Shown here: positions 34,117 through 35,487 of the stretch, in pieces | How positions within the stretch are numbered: position 1 is the stretch's first letter | Layout: the number at the start of each line of letters is the position of its first letter | NCBI GenBank assembly: GCA_016124645.1 | Contig: WGNE01000041.1 | Location: 1-35,487, forward strand | Origin: Alphaproteobacteria bacterium | Lineage (GTDB): Bacteria > Pseudomonadota > Alphaproteobacteria > Micavibrionales > UBA2020 | Length of the DNA stretch: 35,487 nt | Direction: 5' to 3' | Program-made: the position numbers and the translations under genes | Notes under the pieces: generated by a model | What the model was told of the DNA's origin: nothing | Database searches by the model: none | What the model saw: only the letters and a program-made list of their open reading frames with translations

Positions 34117-35487
34117 TCACGCCGCGGGGCGGGTGACGGTTTTTTCCTCGGTAAAGAATTCGATGGCGCGAAGCCCCCCTTCGCGCCCCACGCCGGATTG
34201 CTTCATGCCGCCGAAGGGCGTGCGCAAATCGCGCAGGTTCCAGCAGTTCGTCCAGACGATGCCGCTGTCGATGCGCGCCGCCACCCGCGCCGCGCGCTCC
34301 GCGTCCTCCGTCCAGATAGAGGCGGCGAGGCCGTAATCCGTGCCGTTGGCGATGGCGATGGCCTCTTCCTCGTCCTTGAAGGGCGTGAGAGACACGACGG
34401 GGCCGAAAATCTCTTCCTGCATGGTGCGGCAGGCGGGGTCCAGCCCCTCGATGACGGTGGGTTCGACGAAATAGCCCTCGGCGCAGCGGCCCGGAACGAT
34501 CTTGCGGTGGCCGCCGCTCAATATCTTCCCGCCTTCCTGCTCGGCAAGGTCGATGTAACCCAGCACCTTTTCCATGTGCGGCTTGGAAACCAGCGCGCCC
34601 AGCAGAGTTTCCTCGGCCAGCGGGTCGCCGACCACGATGTGCTTCACCTGCTCGACGAAAGCGTCCCGGAATTGTTCATAGACGCTTTCCTGCACGAGGA
34701 TGCGCGAACCGCAAAGGCAGATTTGCCCCTGGTTGGTGAAGCCCGCCATTTTCGCGCCGGTGATGGCCTTGGCCATGTCCGCGTCGTCGAAAATGATCGT
34801 CGGGTTCTTGCCGCCCAGCTCGAGCGAGACGCGCTTGAGCCGCGAGGCTGCCGCGGCATAAATCGCCTTGCCCGTCGCCGTGCCGCCGGTGAAGGAAACG
34901 GCCGGAATGCGCGGATGCGCAGTGATGGCGGCGCCGATGTTCGGCCCCCGCCCGTGCAGCACGTTGAGCGCCCCCGCCGGAATGCCCGCGGCATTGGCGT
35001 AGGTGGACAAAAGATAAGCCGTCATCGGCGTGACTTCCGACGGCTTGGCGATGACGCAATTGCCCGCCGCCAGCGCGGGGGCCAGCTTCCACGTGAAAAG
35101 CAGCAGCGGCAGGTTCCACGGCGAAATCGTGGCCACCGTGCCGTAGGGCTGGCGCAGGGTGTAGCTATAGGCGTTGTCGGAGGAGAATTCCTGCGTGTTC
35201 TTCAGCTTGCCCGCCTCGGCGAAGAAATGCAGGTTGGCGACGCTGCGCGGAATGTCGATGACGCGGCAGAGCGAAAGCGGCTTGCCGTTGTCCACGCATT
35301 CGGCGCGGATGAATTGCTCGATATTGTCCTCGATGAGCTGCGCGAGCCGGTGCATGCAGTCCGCGCGCTTTTCCGCGCCCATGTCGCGCCATGCGGGAAA
35401 GGACTGCTCCGCCGCCGCGACGGCGGCCTCGAGGTCTTTTTCGCCGGAATCCGGCACTTGGGAATAAACCGCCCCGGTCGCGGGATC
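34117..35487 (-). CDS. 2-aminomuconate-6-semialdehyde dehydrogenase (partial)
   Basis: An aldehyde dehydrogenase that would oxidise 2-aminomuconate-6-semialdehyde with NAD+ to 2-aminomuconate (AmnC/NbaE type). The gene runs off the right edge: the frame is open to 35487 with a typical early ALDH sequence (DPATGAVYSQVPDSGE), so some 20-30 N-terminal residues are missing. A GTG at 35457 is not the true start. Visible motifs are ISPWNLPLLLFTWKLAPALA, FTGGTATGKAI, the general-base Glu in SLELGGKNP, the catalytic Cys in NQGQICLCGSR, and EEIFGPVVSL. It is the most upstream visible gene of the operon, 15 bp before the deaminase. Confidence 0.92.
   Translation of the reverse strand, partial: DPATGAVYSQVPDSGEKDLEAAVAAAEQSFPAWRDMGAEKRADCMHRLAQLIEDNIEQFIRAECVDNGKPLSLCRVIDIPRSVANLHFFAEAGKLKNTQEFSSDNAYSYTLRQPYGTVATISPWNLPLLLFTWKLAPALAAGNCVIAKPSEVTPMTAYLLSTYANAAGIPAGALNVLHGRGPNIGAAITAHPRIPAVSFTGGTATGKAIYAAAASRLKRVSLELGGKNPTIIFDDADMAKAITGAKMAGFTNQGQICLCGSRILVQESVYEQFRDAFVEQVKHIVVGDPLAEETLLGALVSKPHMEKVLGYIDLAEQEGGKILSGGHRKIVPGRCAEGYFVEPTVIEGLDPACRTMQEEIFGPVVSLTPFKDEEEAIAIANGTDYGLAASIWTEDAERAARVAARIDSGIVWTNCWNLRDLRTPFGGMKQSGVGREGGLRAIEFFTEEKTVTRPAA

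Overview
The window comes from a GC-rich chromosome (roughly 60-65% G+C by eye), most likely an alphaproteobacterium. Three things support this: a LexA operator of the alphaproteobacterial form GTTC-N7-GTTC, a dispersed palindrome of the CCCGGACTTGATCCGGG type common in that class, and gene types typical of it (short-Q-loop bd oxidase with a DUF2474-like small protein, homospermidine synthase, DUF2061, MHYT kinase, a 'vgr-related' HExxH protein). I cannot name the genus. Genes are tightly packed, with many 4-bp ATGA overlaps and almost no space between convergent genes. No rRNA, tRNA, CRISPR array, prophage or complete insertion sequence was seen.

Layout. 1-344: AT-rich edge with a duplicated 30-bp repeat and one doubtful small ORF. 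345-4807: SEL1-repeat membrane protein, a Y-family DNA polymerase behind a LexA-type promoter, a palindromic repeat, then a DsbA/FrnE-like oxidoreductase and an aldo/keto reductase in one operon. 4977-8283: proB-proA and a convergent HExxH protein of unknown family. 8446-11005: cytochrome bd-type quinol oxidase cydA-cydB plus a 49-codon membrane protein overlapping the end of cydB. 11278-16860: DUF2061 protein, TrmH-type RNA methyltransferase, ABC-F ATPase, a flavoprotein overlapping it, and a YegD-like Hsp70.

17039-24119 is a signalling block: a CheY-like receiver; a 513-residue protein that reads as a GGDEF-EAL pair with both signature motifs lost; an MHYT-sensor hybrid histidine kinase with receiver and HPt; another stand-alone receiver; and a receiver-histidine kinase fusion carrying an exact 15-bp in-frame tandem duplication. 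24293-28479: homospermidine synthase, a small HExxH protein, nitronate monooxygenase, and a prolyl-4-hydroxylase-like 2OG-Fe(II) oxygenase, the last two divergent from overlapping promoters.

28492-35487 (minus strand, entering from the right edge) is a seven-gene kynurenine-degradation operon: 2-aminomuconate semialdehyde dehydrogenase (cut by the edge), 2-aminomuconate deaminase, 3-hydroxyanthranilate dioxygenase, ACMS decarboxylase, a divergent cyclase-family formamidase candidate, kynureninase and kynurenine 3-monooxygenase. Together these would take N-formylkynurenine through 3-hydroxyanthranilate to 2-aminomuconate and onward. Tryptophan 2,3-dioxygenase and the lower meta-pathway enzymes are not in the window and may lie beyond the right edge.

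The items most worth a second look are the degenerate GGDEF-EAL protein paired with a CheY receiver, the overlapping LexA-like sites at the polymerase promoter, the tandem duplication in a receiver domain, the two unassigned HExxH proteins, and the variant formamidase and enlarged ACMSD in the kynurenine operon.
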